Below are positions 1-11,823 of a stretch of DNA of 64,000 nt, piece after piece (positions within the stretch are counted from its first letter, which is position 1; each line of letters opens with the position of its first letter). A program made the position numbers and the translations under genes. Below the pieces are notes generated by a model. The model was not told the origin of the DNA. It ran no database searches and saw only the letters and a program-made list of their open reading frames with translations. This DNA is from Phoronis australis (taxonomy: Eukaryota > Phoronida > Phoronidae). The stretch spans positions 1 through 64,000 of the forward strand of contig NMRA01000793.1 of assembly GCA_002633005.1 (NCBI GenBank), in the 5' to 3' direction.

Positions 1-1957
1 CCAGCCCCTACAGTAGTACTTAAACACCCAGCTAACCATATACAAGAAATGACATATTTCCGCTATTACGTTAAGCCTAGACACATCGTTTGCACCTACA
101 CCTAAAACGCTATGAGAAAACGTTAAAATCACATTGGATTAAATGCGTGCATATGCGTGTATACCGTAACCGCGTAATGTTCTAAAGTAACAAAAAATAT
201 TATTTGTTCGCGATGTTGATCGACACCCTTCTTCGAATAGTAAATTTTAGGCTGAAACAATTACAACCACTAGTTGTATGCATCAAGTTTTGAGAAAGTT
301 ATATGGCTTTATTCTCAATGCCAAGATCTGATTATAGTAGCAATTAGTCCAAAGTTTTCAAGGTAAAGGGGTTCATTTCGTCAACATTATTTGAAATTGC
401 TGCATATGTTACATGTACGTTAAGTACTGATCTCCATAATGCGATTGAAAGTTTCTGTAATTGTCGCTAATGGATTTGTATTGATTTTGTCAAAAAATAA
501 ATAGCACAACGTATGGCGAAAATAAATCCCGCAATGCAGATTAGCAATTGTCAACAAAAACATAATTGTTGTTAATTATATGGATTACTGTACTCAGCAA
601 ATTGAAACAAAACGGAACTTAGATAAGTCAATAGATTTAAAAAAAAACAATGATTTCAGCAGACTAACATAAGTTCAGTGATGAGTCGTTAACCATATTG
701 GTTACATATACATGTAGTCTGTCACCATGACGATTGGCAGAACCATAACCATAATAAAACTTTTGAGTGATATTTATTGAAGGAGAATCAGTTTGTCGTG
801 GGGAATGAACAACATCTGAAAATTAATGACATTATCAGATGTCAACGGAATTAAAGTACTATCGATCGGTTCTGTTCCCTAAAAGTCTCCCCGTGGAGCC
901 CTTTTGTATTCCATCATGAGCGCAATTGGCTAGCTAACTGGGCTAAATAAGACAAACCCTTTGACAGCCGAACAACTGTATGATCTGGTGGGTGACTTTA
1001 AGGTAAGTGACATTTATCTCTTTCAACATGTACACATTATGTCGCAACACGACCCAACGTAAGACTTTACCAAGTTGCATTTCTTTCTGTCAAGCTGCAT
1101 ATAGAACAACTTTCCCCCCAAAACTGGCTTTGAATTGTCCTGATCATAAAATCAATGCCACGGAGAATACCAACACCTAAAAACGCTTTAAAAGTGGTTT
1201 GTCACTCCTAAAATTAAACTTAAGCTGGAAGTTCAACTTCAACTGGACGTTTTTGAGAGCACCCATGTGTGCCTATACGACTGGGAAGGCTTTCCTGAGA
1301 CTCGTGTAGGTTTTAAGCAATCAAGCTTTTGTCTTACTGTCAATACATAAAATACTCAAAGTCAGTTTGGGACAATTTTAGACACTGCAGTGAAAGCTAG
1401 ATCTCGAGTTGCCACAAACCACCATTATGTATTGGAAAATGAGAATTAGACCTTTTGCAGTTACAAAATTCGTCTCAAACTGTTCCGCCCTCAAAATTAG
1501 TGTGGTTTCAAGGCTTACATGAAAGAAGAGTTGCCTGTTCTTTCTTACTTGAGGCAAAGCTCTACAATTCAAGTTGTCACGGCGTGACACGTTATTCGAC
1601 GAGAATGATTTCGAGGAATAACGAACTCTCAGTTCTTTGCAAGACTAAAACGATTTCTCGTCTGAGTATGGACAAAATTGAGACCAATTTTGTCGCGGCA
1701 AGTGGTCTGGAAAAATGATTTATAGTCAATTGCTCCAAAAATATCTTGTCTTCGTCTATATTATCACAGTTACTAATAAAATATGTCTGTAGAGGTAAGA
1801 TTTGCAGACTACTACACTAACAAATTAAGCGTAAACTTTTACTTTACTCAATATTGACAATATCGAATTTAAAACTGCAGGGTCGTCTTTGATCAATAAA
1901 AAATAAATGTAAATGTAGATTTTTGTCTAAAATCAAATTAGTTTTTTTTCAGACAAC
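1..1957. other. 5' flanking DNA without recognisable genes
   Basis: AT-rich non-coding-looking DNA. Only short open frames are present (under 90 codons, overlapping on both strands at about 1378-1718) and none resembles a protein I know. The stretch ends at the left target-site copy of a LINE insertion. Confidence 0.5.
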
Positions 1958-1967
1958 ATCCAATAAC
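1958..1967. repeat. Left target-site duplication of LINE
   Basis: The 10-mer atccaataac here recurs exactly at 5348-5357, directly after the A-rich 3' end of the LINE. This is the expected footprint of target-primed reverse transcription. Confidence 0.7.
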
Positions 1968-2230
1968 AGGGACTGGCCGTCTTTTTTGAAAGAATGAAAC
2001 AAGACATTCAAACATAGGAAATTACTCTGTTATTTGGGCCTTCGATTTTAATCTTGCTCTCAACACGCATAATTATCGACAGGTTAATAGCCCAAAGTCA
2101 CAGATTAAGTTGATGGAGATTTGTACATAATTGTCTATTGCTGATGTGTGGCGGGAACTAAACCCCAATAGTAAAGAATACACTTGGGGAGCTGGAAGTA
2201 AACGATCCAGACTGGATTTTTTTTCTAATT

Positions 2231-2479
2231 AAATCAGTTTTTGGCCACAATAAGATCAAAAACCGTAGCTGCAGCTATGGTGATGACCAGCTACTGACCA
2301 TATTCTATGTATCTCTCACTTCACTCTATGGATGTTACCTGAGCTGTATGTTGGCACTTGTTGTCATAAATTGTTGTAAATATGATCCTGATGATGTCTA
2401 ATGGAAAGACGAAACGTTGAATTGAACATGAATTTTTATTTGTGCGGCGATCGTCCGGATTTTGATTTTATTTCTAATT
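2231..2479. mobile_element. Secondary ~249-bp insertion inside the LINE
   Basis: The LINE endonuclease frame breaks off at 2230 and resumes at about 2480. The 9-mer tttctaatt occurs at both junctions (2222-2230 and 2471-2479), as expected of a target-site duplication. The insert carries CTGATGA (2388-2394), a GTCT/AGAC stem (2396-2399 with 2407-2410) and GAAAC (2411-2415). That layout resembles the core of the hammerhead motifs found in Penelope-like elements and retrozymes, but I could not find a proper cleavage triplet. The element family is unassigned. Confidence 0.55.
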
Positions 2480-2499
2480 TCTGAAAACATTTTAGCCGA

Positions 2500-5061
2500 T
2501 ATTGCAGACTTCATAATAGAATTCGGTTACCGGTCCGATCATTCAATGGTAACGATTTTTTTAAAGGTGATGGTTCCAGGAAGAGGAAATCACTTAGGAA
2601 GTTTAATAGCTCTCTCCTAAAAAAGTCTGAGTATGTTGCTGCAGTCAAATTAGTTAAACAACAGTATATGACGGACAATATTCAGACAGTTGATAGTATA
2701 AGTAATTCACATTTACAATTGTCTACAAATGATCAACTTTTTTGAAACGTTGTTAATGGAGATTCGCGGCAAAACAATTTCCTTTGCTATTTACTTACAA
2801 AGAAAAAGTGATAGAGCTGAACAGCAACTTATCGAAGAAATAAGTTTGTTAGAAAAAAGTCTAGGCCTTGATAGGGAACTACTGGAACAAAAAATAATCG
2901 ACTTGCCGAGCTAAGGCAAAATAAGTTAAGGGGTCTTATGATTAGGTTGAGAGCAAGATGGATTGAAGAGGGTGAAAAACCTTCCAAATATTTTCTTCAC
3001 TTGGAAAATAGGCATTACACAAGTAAGTTTATGCCTTTTTGTGGAAATCTGACAATTGTAAAACCATTAATGAAGAAGAGGTTATTCAGGAAACCAAAAC
3101 ATTTTATGAAAATCTATACATATAGAATCATTCTAACAACTGCTTTAGAGACTCTTCTTGATAAGGTTTGTGTCTCCAAACTGAATGAGTTATAAAAAGA
3201 AAAAAATAGAAGGTCTTCTTACATATGAAGAAGTCACACAATGCTTGAAAAAAATGAAAAACAACAAGAGCCCAGGCTCCGACGGTTTTTCAATGGAATT
3301 TTAAAAATTTTTTAGGGGCTGACATTAGACATTTCGTTGTTCGCTCACTTAATACTGGTTTTGCAGATGGCCAGTTATCATCAACAAAAAGAGGGAGTTA
3401 CTCATCTTACTGGTTCAATATTTCACGTGGCTGCAGACAAGGCGACCCTTTTGTCTCCATACATTCTCATATTGTGCGCGGAGATTTTGGCGTATTTAAT
3501 TAAGAATACATATATTGCTGGTGTAGTTGCAGGAAATAAGGAATATTTGATTTCACAATATGCGGACGACACATGAATTATCTTTGATGGGTCGAATTTG
3601 TCATAGACTACCACATTGAATGTACTTCATTTGTTTGCTAGTGTCTCCGGTCTCCAAGTGAATGTGGATAAAACAAAAGCCATATCGATTGGAAGTAAAA
3701 CTGCTAGTGATGACGTGATTCCTACAAAAGAAAGTCTGTCTTGGACAAAAAAATCTTTTAGATATTTGGGTTGGATTTTGAAACTCAAGTGGATAATATG
3801 ACGCATAAGAACCTCACTGCAAGAATAACTGAGATCAAGCTTTTATTAAAAAATTGGAGTCGACGAAATTTAACGCCGTTTGGTAGAGTAACGGTAATTA
3901 AAATAGTAGCTATTTCTAAACTTAATTTTTTTGTTGTCACGTTTACCAAATCCACCAGTAAAAGTCTTGGATGGATTTTTTTAGATTTGTATGGCAGGCT
4001 CGTAATGATAAAATTGAACGAACCACGGCCTGTTTAGGACTTGATCAATGGGGACTTCAAATGGTTAATATGCATACTTTCAGCAAAGTTTTAAAACTCG
4101 CTATGGCCAGTAGATATCTTGAAAGCCCAGCGTCTAAAAGTGATGAATTACTGTACTCCTTCTACCCGTTCTTAAAGAATTTTGCTTCATTTGGAGATGA
4201 CTTTATTAAGTCGAACTTAGCTCTAATTGGTAATTCCTACTGGCGCGAAGTATTTGGAAGTATGACATCTTTCTACAAGAAAATAATTGTTGCAAGTGAG
4301 GAGGATTTTTTGAATCAACCTTTATGGTTTAATAGTAACTTGGCGATCGGGGGCACAAGTGTTTTTTATAAGCCTTGGTTTGTAAATGGCTTAAGATTTA
4401 CTAGAGACATGTATACCTCTGATGGTGATTTCGTTAGTTTGAACCATATGAAAAATAAGTTCGATGTAAAAACCAACTTTGTAGAATATAATGGTGTTGT
4501 TTCCGTTCTAAGAAGGTTTCAAAAAAGTCTATGTCAAAGTGAATTTAAAAATGTTAATGTCTACGATCCTTGCATGCCTTTAGCAATCACTCACTTACGG
4601 AAAGATTTGAAGGGTCGTAGACATATTTGTTCAGTTTTTAATGACGTTAAGAAACCTTCTAAGTCAGAGTGTAAATGGGAAATAGAGTTAGGGGATAGTT
4701 TAGATTGGAAGAAAATATACGCATTGCCTGATGAAATTACAAAGGATCCCAACATTAGATGGTTTTAATTTAGAATACTACACAGGGTTATTGCAACAAA
4801 TACCTTTTTAGTCAAAATCCGTGTTCGGGATTCTAATTTATCCTCCTTTTGTAATGAAGCTCCAGAGACGCTGTCACACCTTTTTGGGAATGTCGCATTG
4901 TACAAGATTTCTGGAAGGAATTCGGACAGCTAATGCAAAAGTGTCGCATTCAGCTTCCCAACAGTCTCTCTTACGATCGAGTTATGCTTAGATTTTACGA
5001 GACGCATGATTCTATTTTTAACATTTTGCTTCTAATAGCCAAACAGAACATTTTCAAGTAG
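2500..5061 (+). pseudogene. LINE ORF2-like reverse transcriptase, broken
   Basis: This is the catalytic part of the LINE. Readable blocks are: a coiled, charged segment before RT (2729-2914); the 'ARWIEEGEKPSKYF' block (from about 2946); 'KNNKSPGSDGF' (about 3259-3291); a GCRQGDP-type block (about 3430) that shifts frame; the catalytic box YADDT at 3559-3573, followed at once by a TGA; and 'SGLQVNVDKTKAISIG' downstream. The longest intact piece, 265 codons at 3971-4768, is the post-RT region typical of this group, and a Cys/His-type tail ('CNEAPETLSHLF') follows at about 4853. Frames change repeatedly, so no functional enzyme is encoded. Confidence 0.75.
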
Positions 5062-5347
5062 AGATGTCACAAAAACATACCTAAATGTCAAAGGTTTATT
5101 ACATATACTTATGAGCACAACAATGCTGAAAAATTAATTGCATACAAAAACTTTGTATACACGCATGACTGCTCCTCTGCGAAATGGGAAAATTACGTTG
5201 TTCACGTTAACTACATGTAGAATTTATTTACTTTAAACGAGATGGTCTTACCTGAGGTGTGCATGCGTGAATGAATGGATGTTCTTATTTGTTTGTTTGT
5301 TTGTTTTTGTACTGTTTTATAAATGATAATAGATTCTTTAAAAAAAA

Positions 5348-5357
5348 ATCCAATAAC
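5348..5357. repeat. Right target-site duplication of LINE
   Basis: Exact copy of the 10-mer at 1958-1967, immediately after the A-run that ends the LINE. Confidence 0.7.
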
Positions 5358-6828
5358 GCAATTCTCATATCAGCGCTTTTTATTTCTTTTTTCCAAAAAT
5401 ATGAATTATCTAATGTTTCAATCTGAGCCTGACTGAAAGTTTTCTCAACATAGTCCACAAATTTGATTTTTCAGTACAACATTTTGTTGCAAGTATTCTG
5501 TATAATATTTTAAACTGCACTGTGATTAATTTTAACCAATCTGAATATGAAAAAAGGAACTGTAATTTTTCCAGTCATGTCTTGTTATGTTATACTCCTT
5601 TTCTTGGAGCATTCTTTGGGGAACAGGTACATAATTTTTTATACATTGACATACAGTTTAAAATCGGCCCATACATGCATATCCTCTTAACAACCTCTTT
5701 GTGTAACGGTGTTCTTCCCAGAAACGACCTTATAGAATCAGACAGAGAACAATATTCCAGTAAATTAGGTGTAGGATTACGTTTGATGTCTTTAATCAGC
5801 AAGTAAGTAAAATTCAATGTTTTTGTCAAGTGTATCACTATAAAAAGAACAACAACCCTAACGAATTCGATTCAAAAACTTTTTGCCTACTTGTATTTTA
5901 CTGTTATTTCACAAATTGTTTGAGAGTAAATCATCTACATTTTCAGATCCAGTCTACTTATGCATTAAGACCAGATAGCCGAAACCTCGTTCCCAAAAGG
6001 AGTTGGTACTGCAGGCTTTGAACGTTATCGCTTTCAAAATGAGCAATACAATTTAATTGACATTACAGATCTCTGCCCAATATCAAACAACATCAACCAT
6101 TTTACATTTTATGCAAACAATCTTTTTATTCTTCATATTTTATAGCCGTATTTAAAATGTTTCAGTTTCACTATTTTCACCACTATAACCTACGATTGTT
6201 TAAAAACATCTCTCCTTGTTATTCCAAATGAATTTTGAACAAATGCATTCAATTCATTCATACCGATGTTAAATGCAGTGGGCAGTATTGTCGTTTAAAG
6301 AAATAATTTTTGGCACAATTAAGATGGTAGGAGAAAAAAGAAAAAAATACATTTAACAGAATTATTTGAGACCAAACTTTAATAAGATTATGATTTCATC
6401 AAACTTCTCACTGTAGTTGATTGGAATCATTCTTTCGAAATATACGCTGAAGTTTATACCTTACATCTTTAAATCTAACATTCCCTATTCTGGTGTTCAT
6501 TTGGCACGATGGAAACATATGTTAAGAATTTTTGCTGCCTCGCCATATAACATTTATTTTCACCAGTTTGCTCGTAAACCAGACATTTGCTCCGAGTTTC
6601 CATTCTACGCTGAGAGCCGTCCCAGAAAAAGTCATAACCATATTAAGTGAGTATACTGACTCATCACTTCCTGTTTGAATGCGTTTAAGATTAAATAAGA
6701 CTTTGCTGACCAGTTTGCATATTTAGCCAAGTATCTCAAAGCCTAAATATTTTAATAAACCTAAGGTGTACTTTTTCTGAAAGCAGAAAGCGTGCAGAAT
6801 TGATTGTGACGTTTTTCTAATCAACCAT
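5358..6828. other. Intergenic DNA, nothing recognised
   Basis: AT-rich sequence with open frames below 100 codons (for example 5522-5806 and 6417-6650) that resemble no family I know. No splice-linked exon set was found. Confidence 0.4.
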
Positions 6829-7135
6829 TACGTCCGTACTGTGACACAGGGAAAGTGGAAACAGAATTACACTTTCTTCTCGAACGTAATTTACATTGTT
6901 ATAATCTGATCTGCGTGTGCTCTTCTTACCGATAAGGTGGACGAGATAGTGTTCAGAATTTTTTTACAGCCTCATGATTTAACTGTCCTGTGAAAAGTTG
7001 CTTGATATTTAATTAATGCGGGGAAACGTCGAAATGAGTTAATTGATATGAATTAATTTATGTTTGTAAAATCTTGTACTCTCTATGTATTTGTATTGTG
7101 GGCCTGAGGCCTGTTACATGAAATAAACCATATAA
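6829..7135 (+). mobile_element. Probable non-LTR retrotransposon 3' end relic
   Basis: One frame reads 'CDTGKVETELHFLLE', like the Cys/His-containing C-terminal tail of many LINE polymerases. It is followed by decayed coding sequence and then a 3' tail with a 'gggcctgaggcctgtt' segment and an aaataaa-type end. Similar tails are common on invertebrate LINE copies. The assignment is from pattern memory only. Confidence 0.45.
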
Positions 7136-10100
7136 TTAATTGGGACATGCAGCGATGTTTTTTTAGTAAAATATTACACAAGGCAGGGTATATTGATCAA
7201 AACAAAGGTACCTAAATCATTAACGTGTCCATATTCCTTTTTATATAAATGTTTAAGAAGAAATCTCAAAAACATAGAAACAGTTTCCTAACTTATCATT
7301 CCGTTTTAATTGTATACAGCTTTTGCGCTTTTGAAAATCGTAAACGTCCTTTTTGATAACTCCTCTTTGAAAAGTGGAGCATTATAAAAACAGTTCCTTA
7401 AAACCACGTGGAGAGATGTGCAGAAAACAGTGTATCTGAAAGTTCAACATGAATCTGATCAGCATTTCTGAGCTACGTATACGATGTTCCGCAATCGGCC
7501 AAATTGTTTATGGTGCTACATGACCTTAATACCACTGTTAAGGTAAAGAAACCTGTTTTGACCAAGTTCGTACTTAGAGATACTGTCTGACAAAATGTCA
7601 TTTTTCTGCATATTAAAACGACGCATGGATGCTCTTAGTTTAGTCAGGGGCATTATCACCATCAAGCAAGTCCAGTACAGCCTCTCACTAGCTCATTTGT
7701 AAACACACCACGCGCAATTTTAACTGGGTAATTTCCGGGAAACCAAACTTCACACTATAGGCAACATTTTTTCGTCTATGGAAGAAAAAGTGAAACGGTA
7801 TGGCGAAGTTTACGAAGGCAAACTGTTGCATAACTTACATATCTTTTAAACACATTAAAACGCCTGCGTAAAGGCTTGTGCTGAAGACGTTCGCGAAGTT
7901 ATCGGCGTTTTACCTGCCACAGAGGCTTTGAGAAAAACTTGAGTTTTTAGCCTGTTGAAATCCGGCCATGTGCAGTGTATTGCGATCAGTCCATTCAGTG
8001 CTGCACTACAACAGCAGAAGGTGGTGTTTCGCAAGTAAGGGTGACCTTCTGTTCGTTGGAAACGTCAATGGCCCCCTTATTGATGTGTATCACAAGGCTA
8101 ACTTGGACGTCCACACCACAAGTTCCTTACATTTCTGGCACTATTCTGGTCTCTGGAAGGTGCTGCAAAGGACGGAAAACGGTGCATTATACTGAAACCC
8201 TCCAGTATTTTCATAGACTCTCTTAGACTGATTTACACATTCGGTGGTGTTTCGTCTCTAGCTCAACGACTCTGGATTATTTGAGCTCGTAAACATGTTG
8301 ATCAATCATAAAAGTCCATTACATGTAGTGCGGCTGTGGATTTCTTTTTATTTAAAATGGCGATTCACCAATCTCTAGCAGATTTGCATCCCAGTGCAGC
8401 GACTGAGAAATCTTCTGAGATTTCAGGTACTTCTCAAACATTTCCGAACTGCTAAAGTCTGATCGAATGGCAGCTCCTTTGGACCACATTTGTGAAATCC
8501 GTAGTAAATTAGCTTTCGGAACCAAGTGTCGACTCATGCCGAGCATTGACATGGAAGTGGTAGTTTTTGGGCTGAAAAGTGCCATATTCATTATCAATCG
8601 CTTAACAGAGATGAGTTTATTGGGAAGGAAGGGGAGCCGCGATGGAACTTCGGCACACCGGAATTTCCCTAAAAGGAAAGCAACCCATATTAATTAACAT
8701 ACTTGAAAAACATCAGCGTAAACTAAAATATCCTTGAGCCCACACCCACAGAACCTTGCTTGAGTTCGCTCTATAGTAAAACAGAAATACCATTAATGAA
8801 TTGGAGCTAGAATTTGAATTTAAATATTAGTACCCGGGGCCTGGTACGTATATACATGTATATATCAGTTTCATTTAAAGGGAAATCAATATTAAATTGT
8901 TTACTGTTGCCGTAAAACTCTAGGCAATGAATGACAAGTCGATGGAACTTTGTGAAGCAGCGTTTTCATTGTACTGTGCCTGGTTGCAAACTCACTGCAC
9001 TGCCAAATAGTTATAAATACTTCATTCGTTTAAATGTCTGGAAAATGAGCTGCAAGTAGTATTACATGTATCAGCGCAACTTTGCACGAGCTGTCGTCTT
9101 TTGTACCGTCATCTCTGTTTAGTAGGTTAATTGGTCTGTTGCCGAGCATGTCAGTTGTCTTCAACAAGTCTTGACGGAACTTAGTGGGGAGATCTATGAG
9201 TTGCTTCTCGGCAACCTGGAGCCATGTCAGAAATTTGGTTTTGCGCTGCACAGTCACAAAGAATAATCAAGTCCCATATTACATTTAGCTAGATACAAAT
9301 TCTAGGAGAAAACATCAACTTTTACTAGTCACTGAGATAATTTGCATAAGTTATTTCTGGTTGTAATGTTCTAATAATTACATGGGTAAATGGGTAAATC
9401 TTTACTCAGTAATTGTGAAATAAAACTTAAGAACAAACTTCTGACTGAAGGTTTTAGTCACCCTCTGTGGAGCCACAGCAATTTCATTCGACCTGGTTAG
9501 CGAGATTTTGGGTGACAGCTGCTTTCATACACCAGTGCTGTTGCGGCTTGTTTACACGTGTACACTTTACATTTCTCCACCGGAAGCTGGTTTGTTTCAA
9601 CACAGTTGTATTGGGTGGCACTCAGTAGATTCATTAGCCACAATTAAATTCACATCCCCAAGGTGTTGTTAGTTGGGTAGTTCAGATTGAAAGAATGATA
9701 GCTGTTGGCCCACTGACCAACTTTTTGTTCAGTCGTGGCTTTTCTTAAACCTTAACTACTTGCAAGCGGGAAGGTGAAATTTAGCAGCATGCTAATAATT
9801 GCATGATTACATTTGGCTGCTGGATGACTTGGTAATTGGCCAAATTATGTTGAACAAACAGCAGAATTAATGAGAAGAAGAATACTGAAAACATTGTTAA
9901 AAATCTAAGGTTGTAAAAGTCAATTTTCTTGTCCGGTTTTCCAAATTCAAAAACCTTACCATGTGTGCTTTTCACGAACTATATGCTAATAACAAGACAT
10001 CAAAAAGAAACATTTGAAAAATACTATGGTCTCCCACAATGTGTTTGTGATTGGCCTGATTACAAAGAGAACAATAACACCAGCAACCTCTGACGTCCAC

Positions 10101-10569
10101 AGACGATGTAACTGCTAACAACTGCATGGTGTGTTTTAAGGGTACGGCGGATTTCGCGGTAAACTGTCTAGTCGCCCAAACTCGACCGGTGAGGCTGTCA
10201 GGTTGACGTCCACCTTTTATCTAATTTCTACAATTTTGAAAAGTTTTGACAGTCGCAGTTCATAATCATCCCACATGCGAATTGTGCCTAGTGTTTTTTT
10301 CCCGTTCTGTGACTAGTGGGCTTCACTTACGAAAGTCGTAAAAGATGAACAATTAATTTCGGAATCAGTTTCATTGCACTTTGTGCGAGGTTTTGAAGTT
10401 TTTGGTCCAGCTGTTCAAAAACTCTGCAAAACAGAGCTTTTGAACTGCTTACAACTGGATTTTCAAGTCCAAAACTACAAACAACTGTTCATAGTCAACT
10501 TATTGTCTAATACAATCATCAGTGCTTAATTTACGTAAGCTTTAGTTTTATCCTGAGTCGTTTTTTCAG
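7136..10569. other. Upstream region of channel gene A
   Basis: No conserved coding sequence was recognised. Gene A exon 1 is preceded by a good splice acceptor (ttttttcag at 10561-10569), so at least one 5' non-coding exon and the promoter should lie somewhere here or further left. I could not locate them. Confidence 0.4.
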
Positions 10570-10592
10570 GCGTCGTTGTTAGAAGAGCAATA

Positions 10593-10737
10593 ATGCAATC
10601 AAAGAAGGGGTATTCTTATTTGAAAGGAAGTGAATACCAAGACGTCTCCAATGCCAACATTACTGTCAAAGCTCTCTGGAGGGGTTTCCAGGAGAACACA
10701 TCGGGCCACGCTTTTAATAGGATTTACCTTACGCCAG
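10593..10737 (+). CDS. Gene A exon 1 (N-terminus, HG-motif region)
   Basis: Start codon at 10593, chosen because it is the first ATG after the acceptor at 10568-10569 and matches the position in gene B within four codons. Encodes residues 1-48, including 'LWRGFQENTSGHAFNRI'. The family's HG gating motif is His-Ala here. Ends in phase 1 with donor gtgaaa. Confidence 0.88.
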
Positions 10738-11511
10738 GTGAAATCATATTTAATTTTTGAATGTGAATTTAACTCTTGGTTAACTATTGGCGATAATTTT
10801 CTTAAGTTCATTTTATAATTTTCTACGATGGTGTCAATTTTAAAATAATTACAGTTTAAGTTGAATGCTGTGTCATCTACAGTATAAAGTAATACCTTTC
10901 ATGACCGTGACCATAGGTTCTATGAAGAAGTTGGTCTGGATCCTGGTGTGTTTCGGTGGCTTTATCGCTTGGGGTATTCATACTACCACACTGCTCGTCC
11001 ACTTCTTCCACTACCCCATCGCCGTCACAGTGCAAATTCATACAGCCTCCAATCTAAGTTACCCGGCTGTAACAGTGTGCAACCTGAACTCGGTTAGAAA
11101 GTCTAAGTTTCACAAGCTTGCAAACTTGACGGATATATATGCAGAGGCAGAGCAGAATGCAAAAAACGGAGGTAAGTTTTTAAAAGGGAGTGTGTGACGC
11201 AATGGGATGAAAACTGGGTCAGATATCCGTCTACAACTCAGTGGAAACTGAACGCAATTTTAGTAGTCACTAAAGTTTCTATTCGGTCAATGGACACAGC
11301 ATGTCTAAAGATTGATAGGGCAATTGAATCCAAATTTATGGGTATGCCTAGGACTGGGCGTAGTAAATAAATGTCAAGCTTCCCCTTCACTACACAAAAG
11401 TTGACAGAGAGGTGGCATATAATGTTCACTGTCATTCAAAATGTATGCCTACTTTAAATAGAATTGAGGAAATTAGAATTATAGTTGGACGAATTAGTGA
11501 AATATACACCC

Positions 11512-11542
<31 letters not shown>

Positions 11543-11784
11543 NNNNNNNNNNNNNNNNNNNNNNNNNNNNNNNNNNNNNNNNNNNNNNNNNNNNNNNNNN
11601 NNNNNNNNNNNNNNNNNNNNNNNNNNNNNNNNNNNNNNNNNNNNNNNNNNNNNNNNNNNNNNNNNNNNNNNNNNNNNNNNNNNNNNNNNNNNNNNNNNNN
11701 NNNNNNNNNNNNNNNNNNNNNNNNNNNNNNNNNNNNNNNNNNNNNNNNNNNNNNNNNNNNNNNNNNNNNNNNNNNNNNNNCTGT

Positions 11785-11823
<39 letters not shown>

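Larger units (their letters stand above)
1968..5347 (+). mobile_element. 5'-truncated L1/Tx1-like non-LTR retrotransposon (decayed)
   Basis: The element reads left to right as an endonuclease tail, then reverse transcriptase, then a C-terminal region. The endonuclease part (about 2030-2230) contains a degenerate DFNL block and an 'SRLDFF' block; it resumes at about 2480 with 'YRSDHSMV'. The RT part follows from about 2930 ('ARWIEEGEKPSKYFLHLE', 'KSPGSDGF', 'YADDT'). The 3' end is TTTG-rich, then A-rich. A 10-bp direct repeat (1958-1967 and 5348-5357) brackets it. Length is about 3.4 kb, so the front of the element is missing, as is usual for 5'-truncated LINE copies. Assignment to the L1/Tx1 side of non-LTR elements rests on remembered motif resemblance. 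It is dead: stops and frameshifts break every domain. Confidence 0.8.

Noticed and set aside
960-1020. Possible 5' non-coding exons before ggtaagtgac at about 1001 and about 49050
   Set aside because: Only the donor-like phrase is shared; upstream sequence does not align convincingly.
3971-4768. 265-codon open frame as a host gene
   Set aside because: It is the post-RT region of the LINE, in line with upstream RT blocks and within the target-site duplication.
8960-9030. 'CTVPGC' zinc-finger-like start, and a similar 'CYFPGCK' at about 55386
   Set aside because: No further ligands at the right spacing could be found in any frame; too short to call.
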